A DNA stretch of 64,000 nucleotides from CAIYRG01 sp964494505 (GCA_964494505.1 CAZBRO010000010.1:62001-126000); one strand, 5' to 3'. Numbered from the stretch's first letter, positions 42,150 to 51,568 are shown. A program made the numbers and translations. The notes: a model not told the origin generated them from the letters alone.

Positions 42150-43184
42150 TCATCGGGAGGCCGCGGCCTTGAGGATCGCGCGCCGGACAAGCACTTCGAA
42201 CAGCGGCACTTTGTAAGCGTTCTTGGAGAGCGGCGTGGCGCCTTCCACGGCAGCGAGCCCGGCTTCCCTGGCGGCGTCTTCATCAGTGTGCCGGCCCTTA
42301 AGGACGGTTTCCGCCGTCTTTGCGCGGTAAGGCACCGCCGCGGCCGCGCCGAGGATGATCGTGGCGCTCTTGCAGCTCTCATTGGCCGACAACTCAAGCA
42401 CGACAGCCACATCGGCAAGCGGCCAGTCAAACGAGTCCTTCTCGCCTTGCTTCAGATGCGCCGCACGCAGGTTCGGCCCGAGCGGCGGCAAGAGGATCGC
42501 TGTCAGTATCTCTTGCGGTTTCAGATCGCTTTCCCGCTGCACGTCCTTGTCCGGCGGTACGAAGAAATCCTCGAGCAAGACTCTTCGCGAAGCGTTCTCG
42601 GCATTCGTCAGCTCGACCGTCGCGCCTAGTGCTACCAGCACCGTCGCCGCCGTCGAGGGATGGACGATCGCGCAAGATCGATTGCCGAAGATCGCGTGGT
42701 ATTGGTTTTCGCCGGAAATCGCGAAGCAATGGCCCCCGCCCTTTTTCAGGCAGCGAAATTCCTTGGCCCGGAAATACCAGCACCGCGGCCGCTGCAGCAG
42801 ATTGCCGCCCAGAGTCGCGACATTGCGGATTTGCGGACTCGCCGAGCCTTGTACTGCTTCGGTGAGGGCGGGGTAGCGCTGTCGTACTACGGGATGATCG
42901 CCAAGCCTGGTCAGCGTAACCATCGGTCCGATGCGCAAGCCGCCGTCTTTCTCTTCAACAATCCCGTCAAGCCCCGGCACGTCCTTCAGGCTGACCAACA
43001 TCCCTGGCGCCAACAGGCCTTCCTTCAGGAGGTCGAGCAGATCGATGCCGCCAGCCTTCACGATCGACATCTCGACGTTCGCCGGAGTGTCCGGAGATAT
43101 CGTCATTGCGTCGGCCACGATTGTCGATGCCGCCCGCGCCGCCTCTGAAACCGATCCTGCACTCGTCCAGGCGAAGCGGTTCAT
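42150..43184 (-). CDS. Molybdenum hydroxylase FAD-binding (medium) subunit, CoxM/XdhB type
   Basis: 344 residues from ATG 43184, which stands 9 nt after AGGAG (43190 is an alternative start). FAD-binding domain: AGGIDLLDLLKEGLLAPGMLVSLKDVPGLDGI and a SASPQIRNVATLGGNLLQRPRCWYFR (I-R-N-x-A-T-x-G-G-N) signature; C-terminal CO-dehydrogenase-flavoprotein domain with KSATIILGAAAAVPYRAKTAETVLKG. Carries electrons from the 2Fe-2S subunit to FAD. It follows the Moco subunit, whose stop lies 6 nt upstream of this start. Part of the S-L-M-type operon. Confidence 0.88.
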   Translation of the reverse strand: MNRFAWTSAGSVSEAARAASTIVADAMTISPDTPANVEMSIVKAGGIDLLDLLKEGLLAPGMLVSLKDVPGLDGIVEEKDGGLRIGPMVTLTRLGDHPVVRQRYPALTEAVQGSASPQIRNVATLGGNLLQRPRCWYFRAKEFRCLKKGGGHCFAISGENQYHAIFGNRSCAIVHPSTAATVLVALGATVELTNAENASRRVLLEDFFVPPDKDVQRESDLKPQEILTAILLPPLGPNLRAAHLKQGEKDSFDWPLADVAVVLELSANESCKSATIILGAAAAVPYRAKTAETVLKGRHTDEDAAREAGLAAVEGATPLSKNAYKVPLFEVLVRRAILKAAASR

Positions 43185-43189
43185 GACCA

Positions 43190-45529
43190 TCAACTCCTGG
43201 ACCTAACTTTACCCAGCGCCGCAAGAATTGCGGCCGGTGTCATGGGCAGGGCGCGTAGACGAACGCCGATCGCATTGTAGATGGCGTTGGCGATGGCCGG
43301 CGCGGTCGCAATGTTGGACGGCTCGGCGATGCCATAGGCATCGGTCGCACTTTGCCCCTGATAATTCTCCAGGAGCACGACATCGATTGCCGGCGTGTCA
43401 GATGGGCCGGCGATTTTGTACTGCTCAAGGTTCGGATTCACCATGCGCCCGGTGTGCTGATCGAGAATGCGATTCTCGAACAAGGCGTAGGACAGTCCCA
43501 TCAGCACGCCGCCATGCACTTGGCTCTCGGCCAGCAACGGATTGATCGGCCGGCCGCAATCCTGAACCGCCACGATGCGCTCGACGTGCACGATGCCTGT
43601 CTCGGTGTCTACCGCCACCTCGGCAAACTGGACGCCACCCAAATCCTGCTGCGCCAAGGCGGCCTCGTCCCCCATGCGCCGGCGAAACCCACCATAATCG
43701 TCGCTGCGGGCGGCGACGGCACTGATGCGATCCTCGCGTAGAAGCGCAGCAGCTTCGGCAAAGGTGATGCTGCGGCTCGGCGCGTCGCGGGCCAGAATGC
43801 GCCCGTCGCGTGCGATCAGATCCTCGGGAGCGGCGTTCAGGACGAGCGCCGCCTCGCGGAAGAGTGTTTGCAAAACGCGCCAGGCCGCATTGCGGGCCGG
43901 AGGCGTGATGGACGCCGTCGTGCGGCTGCCATAAGAGGGCGGCCCGGCCGGAAAATCGGTATCGCCAATACGCACCGTGATGTCTTCCGGATTGAGGCCT
44001 AGCGTTTCGGCGACTACCTGGGCCAACACCGTCCCGATCCCAGTCCCGATGTCCTGCACGCTCGACAGCACCTCTACCGTGCCGTTGCGCATCACGCGCA
44101 CCTCGCAGGCAGACTTCAAATGCACATTGGCCCCCCAGAGCGACTGCGCCACACCGAGGCCGCGCTTGACCGGGCCAGGATCGGCGCCGGGCGCGTGCCG
44201 CAGGTGCCAGCCAATCCGCTCGGCGCCAATGCGCCGCTCCTCGCGCCGCACAGGGCTTGGATCGATCCGGTCACGCAACACGAGCGGGTCGATTGAGAGC
44301 CCCGTCGCCAGTTCGTCGATAGCCTGTTCCATCCCCCAAGCACCCGGCGTGTTGCCTGGCCCCCGCATCGCGCAACCGGGCCCTGCATTGATGAACACGT
44401 CGTGCTGCCCCGATTCAAAATTGGGACAGGCGTAAAGCGCCTGGGCGACATTGCCGACGCCGGCTCCGAGAGCTATACCGGCAGTGCCATAGCTTAGAAG
44501 TGAAATCGCCGTCAGCGATCCGTCGCGCCGCGCGCCGATGCGCAGGCGCTGCCACGTTCCGGGGCGGTTGCCCGCGTCCAGCTGTTCTTCTTCGCGATCG
44601 AGAATAAGGCGCACCGGTGCTTTGGCCTGCCGCGACAGCGCGACCGCGATGCGGCCGTAATTTCCGAGGGAGGATTTGGAGCCGAAGCCGCCGCCCATCG
44701 CATCGACGATGACGCGGACGCGATCGAGCGGAAGTCCGAACGCCTCCGCAAGCTCTTGCCGCACGCCGGCGGTGAACTGGGTAGACATATGCACTGTCAC
44801 CCCGTCGGCCCGCCAATCGGCGACGACAGCGTGCGGCTCCATGCAGCAATGCGTCTGCACTTGGGTGCGGTATTCGCCTTCGACGACGATATCCGCCTCA
44901 GCGAAGCCTTGCGCGATATCGCCTCGATTATTGCTTGCCGGTCCGCGCACATTGCCGTTGAGCCGCAGGCCGAGCGGCGCAGGATACCCGGAGGCATAAC
45001 CTTTGGGCGCCGAGGCGCTGTCATAGACCGGTGATGAGCCCGTCTCGCGCGCCTCGTCCATATCCGCGACGAAAGGCAAAGATTTGTAATCGACGCGGAT
45101 CAGGCGCAGCGCTTCTTCGGCAGCGGTCATCGAAATCGCAGCGACCGCGGCCACCGGCTGACCGGCATAGCGCAGGGTCGCACGCGCCGGCTCCTTCGGA
45201 TTGGCGACGAGCATAATTGCACGAACGCCGGGATGATTTGCGGCCGCAGAGATGTCGATGGAGCGAACCTCTGAATGCGGGTGCGGCGAACGCAGAATCC
45301 GGCTGTGCAGCATGCCCGGCAGACTGACGTCCACGGTAAAGCGGGTCGCGCCGGTAACCTTGGCTCGGCCATTCTGCCGCGGCATCGATTTGCCGATGAC
45401 AGCAAGCGCGGCGTTGGGGGGCAGCGGCGGCGGCTCCTCCAACGGGACCTGCCGCTCCACATCGCTCAGGCCGACGCTCAGAATGCCTGATGGGAACCGC
45501 TCGGTGCGTGTCGTCCCGTCCGTTGCCAT
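43190..45529 (-). CDS. Molybdenum hydroxylase catalytic (large, Moco-binding) subunit
   Basis: 779 residues from ATG 45529, 2 nt after the 2Fe-2S subunit stop. Xanthine-oxidase-family large subunit: HSRILRSPHPHSEVRSIDISAA, EPHAVVADW, DAMGGGFGSKSSLGNYGRIAVALS (Moco-binding GGGFGSK), CAMRGPGNTPGAWGMEQAIDELA, and QDIGTGIGTVLAQVVAETLG. The AYRCSFR-type motif of CO dehydrogenase is absent, so it is an aldehyde oxidase / isoquinoline-oxidoreductase-like hydroxylase of an N-heterocycle or aldehyde. Uses Mo-pterin cytosine or guanine dinucleotide. Confidence 0.88.
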   Translation of the reverse strand: MATDGTTRTERFPSGILSVGLSDVERQVPLEEPPPLPPNAALAVIGKSMPRQNGRAKVTGATRFTVDVSLPGMLHSRILRSPHPHSEVRSIDISAAANHPGVRAIMLVANPKEPARATLRYAGQPVAAVAAISMTAAEEALRLIRVDYKSLPFVADMDEARETGSSPVYDSASAPKGYASGYPAPLGLRLNGNVRGPASNNRGDIAQGFAEADIVVEGEYRTQVQTHCCMEPHAVVADWRADGVTVHMSTQFTAGVRQELAEAFGLPLDRVRVIVDAMGGGFGSKSSLGNYGRIAVALSRQAKAPVRLILDREEEQLDAGNRPGTWQRLRIGARRDGSLTAISLLSYGTAGIALGAGVGNVAQALYACPNFESGQHDVFINAGPGCAMRGPGNTPGAWGMEQAIDELATGLSIDPLVLRDRIDPSPVRREERRIGAERIGWHLRHAPGADPGPVKRGLGVAQSLWGANVHLKSACEVRVMRNGTVEVLSSVQDIGTGIGTVLAQVVAETLGLNPEDITVRIGDTDFPAGPPSYGSRTTASITPPARNAAWRVLQTLFREAALVLNAAPEDLIARDGRILARDAPSRSITFAEAAALLREDRISAVAARSDDYGGFRRRMGDEAALAQQDLGGVQFAEVAVDTETGIVHVERIVAVQDCGRPINPLLAESQVHGGVLMGLSYALFENRILDQHTGRMVNPNLEQYKIAGPSDTPAIDVVLLENYQGQSATDAYGIAEPSNIATAPAIANAIYNAIGVRLRALPMTPAAILAALGKVRSRS

Positions 45530-45531
45530 GT

Positions 45532-46035
45532 TCAGGTCTTTCGCAACTTGGCCGCAGCCAATGTCGCGGTGACCACGTGGGGATAGGTGCCGCAACGGCA
45601 GAGGTGGCCGCTGATCGCCGCCTGAACATCTTGCGCGGTGGGATCCGGGGTACGCTCCAGGAGTTCGGCGCAGCTCATCACCATTCCCGGCGTGCAAAAG
45701 CCGCATTGCAAGGCGTCGTGCTCAATGAACGCGGCTTGCACCGGATGGAGTTGGTCACCGTTCGCCAAACCCTCGATCGTCGTTACGCTGCGCGCGCCGA
45801 CATCGATGGCCAATATCATGCAGGAGCAGACCGTCACGCCGTCAAGCCAGATCGTGCAGGCCGAACATGCACCGCGATTGCAGGCTATCTTGGTCCCCGT
45901 GAGGCCAAGGAGTCCACGCAACACCTCCGCCAGTGTCATTCGCGGCTCGACATGTAGGGTAAGTGTTGCACCGTTGATCTTCAGCGCAGTTGGAACCGGT
46001 CCCGGTCCAGCGACCGGAAGGGCGCTGGCTTTCAT
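45532..46035 (-). CDS. Molybdenum hydroxylase 2Fe-2S (small) subunit
   Basis: 167 residues from ATG 46035, first gene of the operon; ribosome-binding site weak. Two 2Fe-2S centres: the plant-ferredoxin-type CNRGACSAC...C and the C-terminal CGFCTPGMVMS...CRCGTY helical domain, as in CoxS/XdhA small subunits. Normal length. The upstream 380 nt contain an FNR/CRP-type palindrome at 46146. Electrons flow Mo to 2Fe-2S to FAD in these enzymes. Confidence 0.92.
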   Translation of the reverse strand: MKASALPVAGPGPVPTALKINGATLTLHVEPRMTLAEVLRGLLGLTGTKIACNRGACSACTIWLDGVTVCSCMILAIDVGARSVTTIEGLANGDQLHPVQAAFIEHDALQCGFCTPGMVMSCAELLERTPDPTAQDVQAAISGHLCRCGTYPHVVTATLAAAKLRKT

Positions 46036-46415
46036 TCTGTCGTTCCGATGCGTGTCGAAGTTGGCTCGATCACGGTTGCTCCTGGCATCTTGGGTGTCAA
46101 ACCGCGAACGGTGGAATTTATAATATCCAAAAGAGCGCGCCCGCATTGATCCACGTCAAGATTGCCATGTGGCGAGGACGCCGAGTTATGCCAATTCTAT
46201 CCCGCAAGAGAGCACAGCTGTGCAGAGGGGTGAACGCGTGGGCAGATCAATCCGTCGCAAGATGGCCGGCTGACAATTCTTGCATCTTATTCATGAGAGT
46301 CGGGCACGCGGATACTCAGTGCCGGCGTTCCTGGCGAGGGTCGGGGCCATCCGTGGTGAAAGCGGGTTCTTTTCGCCGACGCAATGAGCTAAGGGACAAT
46401 GGCGAGACAAAGTAG
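46036..46415. other. Gene-free region between molybdenum-hydroxylase operon and tRNA-Thr
   Basis: No convincing gene; the open frames here have no ribosome-binding site and no familiar sequence. It holds the FNR-like palindrome (46146-46159). It is the promoter region of the minus-strand molybdenum-hydroxylase operon, and also receives the 3' flank of the tRNA gene. Confidence 0.5.
46146..46159. promoter_or_regulatory. FNR/FixK-type binding-site candidate
   Basis: TTGATCCACGTCAA, that is TTGA-N6-TCAA with arms TTGAT and GTCAA, matches the FNR/FixK/DNR-family consensus. It lies 111 nt upstream of the 2Fe-2S subunit start. Position and form suggest oxygen- or redox-linked control of the molybdenum hydroxylase operon; this rests on one site only. 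Confidence 0.5.
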
Positions 46416-46491
46416 TGGTGCCGGCTGCAGGGATCGAACCCGCGACCCCGTGATTACAAATCACGTGCTCTACCAACTGAGCTAAGCCGGC
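46416..46491 (-). tRNA. tRNA-Thr (anticodon TGT)
   Basis: On the minus strand a 76-nt cloverleaf starts GCCGGCTTAGCTCAGTTGG, with anticodon stem CGTGA/TCACG around loop TTTGTAA (anticodon TGT, decoding ACA), T-arm containing GGTTCGATCCC, and acceptor GCCGGC paired with GCCGGC. The 3' CCA is encoded. All arms pair well. Confidence 0.96.
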
Positions 46492-46666
46492 AAATTAACA
46501 GGCGGATGCGTCTAGGCTCGCCTTTATGTCTCAACTGTCTCAACGGCAAGTCCGATGCGTGATTTCTCTCTATCGCAGCCATTCTTGCGGCGCAATCTTC
46601 GTTCCGCGGGCGGCCGGCCAATCGCGCCGGCTGTCACTCGAAAGTCCGACAATCATTACGCCATGA

Positions 46667-47662
46667 CTAGCGTTCCGGAGCCGACCCGCTGGGAAGGTTA
46701 TACTTCCGCGAGCGCGCATTGAGTTCTTCGACCTGCTCGACCTTGTCCGACGTCTGCCGGTTCAAAGCGCCTTTTTGCGCTTCCGTCATACGTCCTGTGG
46801 CTTTCATTTCGGTCAAGGCTTTGTCGACGGCGCCCAAGGCAATATTCACCACAGGCCCGGTCTGGCCCACGGTGATCCGGGCCGCATTCATGGCCTCTAC
46901 GGTTGCCGGCAGATTTGCGCCACCGATCACGCCAAAGAGCGGCTTCTTGATCATGCCGGCCGCCTTTACGTAGTCTTGCGTGGTTGGCAATCCGATCCAG
47001 ACGAGGTCAGCACCGGCTTCGGCATAGGCGGCGGCCCGGTCCAGCATCTCCGTATACGAACCGTTCGGCGTCGGCGCAAGACAGCGCGCGACAAGAACCA
47101 TATCGTCACGCGCGTCGGCCGCGGCGTGAATATTGTCGATCATCCGGGCCTTGGGCATGACACCCGGAACGGAATAGGCGGTGGCGCGGTTGAGCGGCAT
47201 GCGGTCGTCAAAAGCCGCGCAGGCGATGCCGCCTCTCTCAGCCTGCTTCGCGAAGCGGTAGACATTCAGTGGCGTGGCGCCAAAATCGTCCACATCGGCG
47301 ACCACCGGAATATCTACGTTGGCGGCGATGATGCTGTCATACGCAATGAGCTCGGACACCGTGACGACCGCCTGGTCCGGCAACGCCAGCAATTCCTGGT
47401 TGGTGGCGCTGCTACCGACGAACACGCCTTTGAATCCGTGAACTTCGATCAGACGCGCCGTCAGGACATCGTAAGCGTTGGCGCAGATCAGCGGCTCCGG
47501 CCCATTCATTAGTGCGCGAAAGCGCGCGCCCATTGTTCTCGGCGCCGGGCGCGTCTGCGGCTCGGGAGCAGGCGCGGCCAATGCAGGAGCCGCCGCCATC
47601 AATCCCGACGCCGCCAGGCCAGCCACTTGGACAAACTCGCGTCTATTCGTTTCTCTAGCCAT
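46667..47662 (-). CDS. Tat-exported isocitrate lyase/PEP mutase family protein
   Basis: 331 residues, GGGGAG before the ATG. A twin-arginine leader is clear: NRREFVQVAGLAASGLMAAAPALAA. The rest is the ICL/PEPM barrel: PLICANAYDVLTARLIEVHGFKGVFVGSSA, PVVADVDDFGATPLNVYRFAKQAERGG, MVLVARC and GADLVWIGLP. The typical KKCGH catalytic-loop motif of isocitrate and methylisocitrate lyases is absent (DDRMPLNRA instead), so the reaction could be a decarboxylase or C-C/C-P lyase-like step. Export of such an enzyme is unusual. Monocistronic by position. Confidence 0.85.
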   Translation of the reverse strand: MARETNRREFVQVAGLAASGLMAAAPALAAPAPEPQTRPAPRTMGARFRALMNGPEPLICANAYDVLTARLIEVHGFKGVFVGSSATNQELLALPDQAVVTVSELIAYDSIIAANVDIPVVADVDDFGATPLNVYRFAKQAERGGIACAAFDDRMPLNRATAYSVPGVMPKARMIDNIHAAADARDDMVLVARCLAPTPNGSYTEMLDRAAAYAEAGADLVWIGLPTTQDYVKAAGMIKKPLFGVIGGANLPATVEAMNAARITVGQTGPVVNIALGAVDKALTEMKATGRMTEAQKGALNRQTSDKVEQVEELNARSRKYNLPSGSAPER

Positions 47663-47779
47663 GATCGCTCCCCAGGACTGATGACGTTAAACCGAAAATT
47701 CTCCGGACGGTTTTCGGTTGGAACGGAATATAGCGGTTTTCTGAGACTCGCTGAAGCCGACGGGACCGTCCTCGGCGCA

Positions 47780-50281
47780 TTAATCCGCGCGGCGGCCGAT
47801 AGGGCCGGATTGCGCGCCCTTGGAATCCTCCGTCATGGCGGAAAACAGTGCATCCAGCCGCTCGGGCGAGCCGGTGAAAAGCCCGATGGGGGGCGTCCAA
47901 TATTTCATGATCGCGGTGTGAATCGCGTTTTCCTCGGAATGATTGAGCGCCAGCCCCGCCAGATATTGCAGCCGCAAATCCGCGTCGTGATTGATAGCCG
48001 CGTCCTTGAGCCAAGGCTGGAGCTCCGCGCTGTTGCCAGAATAGGTCGACAGGAAATCGGTGATCGAGCCCGCACCCATGTCCTCAAGCGAAGCCAGTAC
48101 CCGCGCGTAATCGGGGCGCCGCAACCGCGCGTCAAGAATGTCGAGATTGAACGTAGGGGCTTCGAGCTGCCCCACCAAAACGATGTCGTAGCCTTGCCCG
48201 TTGACATTGTTCGCCCAGAGAGTGCCGTAAGGGAAAACGGCGAAGAATGTGGCGATCTCGGATTTGACCGTGGCTTCGTCGCTTTCGTAGAGCGGTACCC
48301 ATTGGGTGACGATGCCGCCGGGATGCAAATGCGCCTTCACCAGCTCGAAATATTCCTTGGAATAGAGCGTCGCACTTCCCTTCACGAAGGGATGTATGGG
48401 ATCAGATGTGATGATGTCGAATTTCTCGTTCGTGGCGGCCACGAAATGGCGCGCGTCGTCATAGACGATCTCGGTGCGCTTATCGTTCATCACACCGTAA
48501 TTCTCTTTACCGAAGAAGCGTGTCGAGGCCGGCGGGATCAGCGGCTCCAGTTCGCAGATCACGATGCGTGTGACGCTTGGGTAGGTGGTGAAGGCGCCGG
48601 CGGTCACGCCAGCCCCAAATCCTACCACCAGCACCGATTTGGGGCCCTCATGGATCAGCCCAGGCAGATGGGCGAGCGTGCGCTGCAGCCGCATGTCGTA
48701 GATTTCAGTCGAGGCTTCGACCTTGCCTGCCACATGGAACTGCACGGCGCCGTCGTTCCATCGTGATACCGCGATGGAGGTGTTGCGCCCTTCCGCCGTG
48801 TAGAGGATCGTCGACATGCCGCGCGTGGTGGCGATGCGCCGCCCATACGCGATGAGTTCGTCCGGGACTTTGTGCACGCCCCACGCGGCGAGCGCGATCA
48901 GTCCGGCCGCGATGCCGGCTGCGAGTTGGAGCACCTGCGTGCCCGTATGGCGCATGAGCGGCGCGAGCACGATCAACCCGCTCACGCCGGAAAGAACGAG
49001 CAGCAACCGCTGGGTGTTCTGGGTGCCGATGGCGGGAATAAGGACGAGGCTGACCAGCAGCGCGCCCAGAATCGCACCGGCCGTGTTCGCGGCATAGACG
49101 TGGCCAACCGTAGCCCCGGAATCGCGCGTGCGTCCGGATGAAGCGGCAAACGCTAAGGGGAAGCTCGCGCCCCAGAACAAGGTGGCCGGCAGAATCGCCC
49201 ACATGACACGAGCTAGATCGATCTGGAAGGTAGACCCGGGGCTCGCCGAAAGCTGCGGATTGATCGGCCAATAGGGAAGCTGGTCCGCAATGGCCGAAGC
49301 CGTCCATGCGATGCCGAATGCGGCGAGCAGCTGGCACCAGCCGAGTGCGGCTCTTGGGCTGAGCCTCGGCACCATGCCTGACGCCGCCCACGTTCCGAGC
49401 GCAAGGCCCGCCAGAAAGACGGCAAGGATCAACGAGAACACATAGACGGTCGCGCCTAGCATCAGGCCCATCAGCCGCGTCCATACGACTTCGGCACCCA
49501 AAGCGGTTGCGCCCGAAAGCGCGATGCCGAGATGGATCGTCCAGCGGAAACCGGCCGCGTCCGCTGCAGGAGCCGGGATGGCGCGCAGGCCTTCGTCTTC
49601 CGCCGGGCCCAAAGGGGGCGCTCGGCAGGCCAGAAGCAAGCTCGCGCCCGCAATGATGAAATTGAGCCCAGCGGCGGCAAAGGTCGCCACGTTCACGTCG
49701 TAAAGGCGCAACAGGAAAAAACCCGTGATCAGACAGCCGAAGACCGCACCCAGCGTGTTGGCGCCGTAGAGCAGGCCCCACCAGGAAATTCCGCGTTCGT
49801 TGCTTTTGATCCAGCGCACGATGGCCGGAAGGGATGCGCCCATCAGGACGGTCGGCGGCAGTAAGCACACGCCGGCAAAAAGCCCACGCAGCAGGATGCC
49901 AACAAAGCCCGCCTGGGGACCGGCGAGGTAGACCCTGCCGGCGAGTGGAATCAGCACGAGCTCGATGAGCCCGAGCGTGCCGATCAGAAACTCGATTCCT
50001 GCATAGGTCCTTAGCGGATGAAGCTGGGCCAACCGGCCATGCTTTGTCACGCGCAGCAGAACGAGGCTGCCGACGCACAGTCCACCCATAAAGGTTGCGA
50101 GCAGGACGCCGAGCGAGACCGCGCTGGCCCCGATGGCAAGCTCGAGCAGCTGATACCAGACGATCTCGTAGATCAGTGCCGACGCGCCGCTGGCTGCGAA
50201 CAGCAGCGCCACCAGCGGCAGAAGCACCTCAGCCCGCGCGAGCGATGAGGCGCCTGCCGCCGGTCCGGTGGTCTCGTTCAT
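47780..50281 (-). CDS. Fused multi-TM transporter-like and spermidine-synthase-like protein
   Basis: 833 residues. Residues about 15-480 contain about 12-14 hydrophobic segments of an MFS-like membrane domain (ALLFAASGASALIYEIVWYQLLELAIG, LGVLLATFMGGLCVGSL, PTVLMGASLPAIVRW, and so on). From about 520 a spermidine-synthase-like Rossmann domain follows: VLVVGFGAGVTAGAFTTYPSV, the acidic strand VICELEP, KRTEIVYDDARHFV and FDIITSDPIHPFVKGSATLYSKEYFELVKAHLHPGGIVTQW. Such fusions are known bacterial membrane aminopropyltransferase-like proteins of uncertain substrate. No speD nearby. Confidence 0.87.
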   Translation of the reverse strand: MNETTGPAAGASSLARAEVLLPLVALLFAASGASALIYEIVWYQLLELAIGASAVSLGVLLATFMGGLCVGSLVLLRVTKHGRLAQLHPLRTYAGIEFLIGTLGLIELVLIPLAGRVYLAGPQAGFVGILLRGLFAGVCLLPPTVLMGASLPAIVRWIKSNERGISWWGLLYGANTLGAVFGCLITGFFLLRLYDVNVATFAAAGLNFIIAGASLLLACRAPPLGPAEDEGLRAIPAPAADAAGFRWTIHLGIALSGATALGAEVVWTRLMGLMLGATVYVFSLILAVFLAGLALGTWAASGMVPRLSPRAALGWCQLLAAFGIAWTASAIADQLPYWPINPQLSASPGSTFQIDLARVMWAILPATLFWGASFPLAFAASSGRTRDSGATVGHVYAANTAGAILGALLVSLVLIPAIGTQNTQRLLLVLSGVSGLIVLAPLMRHTGTQVLQLAAGIAAGLIALAAWGVHKVPDELIAYGRRIATTRGMSTILYTAEGRNTSIAVSRWNDGAVQFHVAGKVEASTEIYDMRLQRTLAHLPGLIHEGPKSVLVVGFGAGVTAGAFTTYPSVTRIVICELEPLIPPASTRFFGKENYGVMNDKRTEIVYDDARHFVAATNEKFDIITSDPIHPFVKGSATLYSKEYFELVKAHLHPGGIVTQWVPLYESDEATVKSEIATFFAVFPYGTLWANNVNGQGYDIVLVGQLEAPTFNLDILDARLRRPDYARVLASLEDMGAGSITDFLSTYSGNSAELQPWLKDAAINHDADLRLQYLAGLALNHSEENAIHTAIMKYWTPPIGLFTGSPERLDALFSAMTEDSKGAQSGPIGRRAD

Positions 50282-50314
50282 GCAACGGCCCCCGGACGAA
50301 AACGAGGATGAGAC

Positions 50315-51568
50315 CTACTCTGCCGGCATTGGCGCCGTTGGCTTGGCTTCGGCGACGCGCCGGCTCTTTTGTGGCAGGGGCAGCCGGCGCACATACAACG
50401 CCATAAAGGCTGAAAGCAGAGCGAGGGCGGCGCTGGCAAAAAACGCATAGTCCCAGGTGCCCGTCATCTCGAACAGATTGGTTGCGAGACCGGCGCCCAC
50501 AAGGGATGCAAAACCCTTCGCGCTGTACAGGAAGGCATAATTGCCGGCCGAGTTCTTGCTTCCATAGAGGTCGGCGAGCACGGCGGGGAATAAAACATAC
50601 AGCTCGCCCCAGGTTAGGAACACAAGCCCCACCAATGCCACCCATATAGCGTCACCTTGCCGTCCCAACGTGGTAAGGGCCAGCAAGAAGATGGCCTGGA
50701 GCAGGAACGCGACGAACATGGTCCTTTCGCGGCCCAGATAATCCGAGGCCGAGCCCCACAAAATGCGGCTTAAAGCGTTGGCCAGCGGGTAGACAACGAG
50801 GGCGACGGTCAGCGCTGCGTGGCCGATACCGAAGTCGGTCGCCACCGGTTTCACCGACGCGGTGACCATCAACCCGCCGATCGCCACCGACAGCATCGCG
50901 ATGAAAAGGAAATAGAACTGCGGCGTACGCAGCATTTCCGAGTATGTGAATTGGAGGTCGTGGCGCCGGACATTCGGCTTGGCAGCGGCCGCAGCGACTT
51001 TGTAACTGGCCGGCGGGTTGATCATCACCAGGCCTGACAGCGCAATCAAGGCGCCGTGCGTTATGCCCGTCCATATAAATGTATCGGAATACCCAATAGT
51101 CTGGATCAGGTAATCAAATATCGGATTGAAGAGGAACGCGCCCCCTCCATAACCCGCCGTAATGATGCCGGAGGCGATCCCGCGCTTGTCGGGGAACCAT
51201 TTCACCGCTGTCGAAACCCCGCAGGCGTAAACACAGGCGACGCCGATCCCGGCGATGCAAAAGAGGGCATAAAACGAAATGAGGTTGGGGACGTACCCCA
51301 ATGCTCCCCACCCGACGGCGCAAAGCAGTCCGGAGGCAACCATGAAGAGCCGGGGACCCAATTTGTCGATGAACGATGCAAAGAACGGCATGGCCCATGT
51401 GCCTGCGGCGATGAACAGGCCAAAGCCCCACTGAACTTCGGAGAGCTGCCAGTGCTGTGCCGCGTGAGCCTTCACCATAGGCTCTGCAAACAGCGTCCAG
51501 GCGTACTGAAGGTTGCCGATCATTATCATGCCGACAAAGGCGGACCATAACCGGACCCATCGATTCAT
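50315..51568 (-). CDS. OFA-family (oxalate/formate antiporter-like) MFS transporter
   Basis: 417 residues, GAGGAG before the ATG. About twelve TM segments with OFA features: GFGLFIAAGTWAMPFFASFIDKLGPRLFM, GIGVACVYACGVSTAVKWFPDKRGIASGIITAGYGGGAF, FAIMLSVAIGGLMV-type helix 7, and GQELYVLFPAVLADLYGSKNSAGNYAFLYSAKG. In Oxalobacter OxlT exchanges oxalate for formate. Lying upstream of and opposite to the GntR-oxc-frc genes, it is the likely oxalate importer of the cluster. OFA members also carry other dicarboxylates, so exact substrate is inferred from context. Confidence 0.85.
   Translation of the reverse strand: MNRWVRLWSAFVGMIMIGNLQYAWTLFAEPMVKAHAAQHWQLSEVQWGFGLFIAAGTWAMPFFASFIDKLGPRLFMVASGLLCAVGWGALGYVPNLISFYALFCIAGIGVACVYACGVSTAVKWFPDKRGIASGIITAGYGGGAFLFNPIFDYLIQTIGYSDTFIWTGITHGALIALSGLVMINPPASYKVAAAAAKPNVRRHDLQFTYSEMLRTPQFYFLFIAMLSVAIGGLMVTASVKPVATDFGIGHAALTVALVVYPLANALSRILWGSASDYLGRERTMFVAFLLQAIFLLALTTLGRQGDAIWVALVGLVFLTWGELYVLFPAVLADLYGSKNSAGNYAFLYSAKGFASLVGAGLATNLFEMTGTWDYAFFASAALALLSAFMALYVRRLPLPQKSRRVAEAKPTAPMPAE

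Noticed and set aside
43190..45529. Calling the molybdenum hydroxylase a CO dehydrogenase (coxL)
   Set aside because: The AYRCSFR-type active-site motif is not present, so only the xanthine-oxidase family is supported.
46416..46491. tRNA-Thr as an integration site for a mobile element
   Set aside because: I found no integrase, no direct repeat of the tRNA 3' end, and no phage or conjugation genes on either side.
50315..51568. Assigning the OFA transporter as proven oxlT
   Set aside because: Family and cluster context favour oxalate/formate exchange, but OFA carriers have varied substrates and no diagnostic residue could be confirmed by eye.
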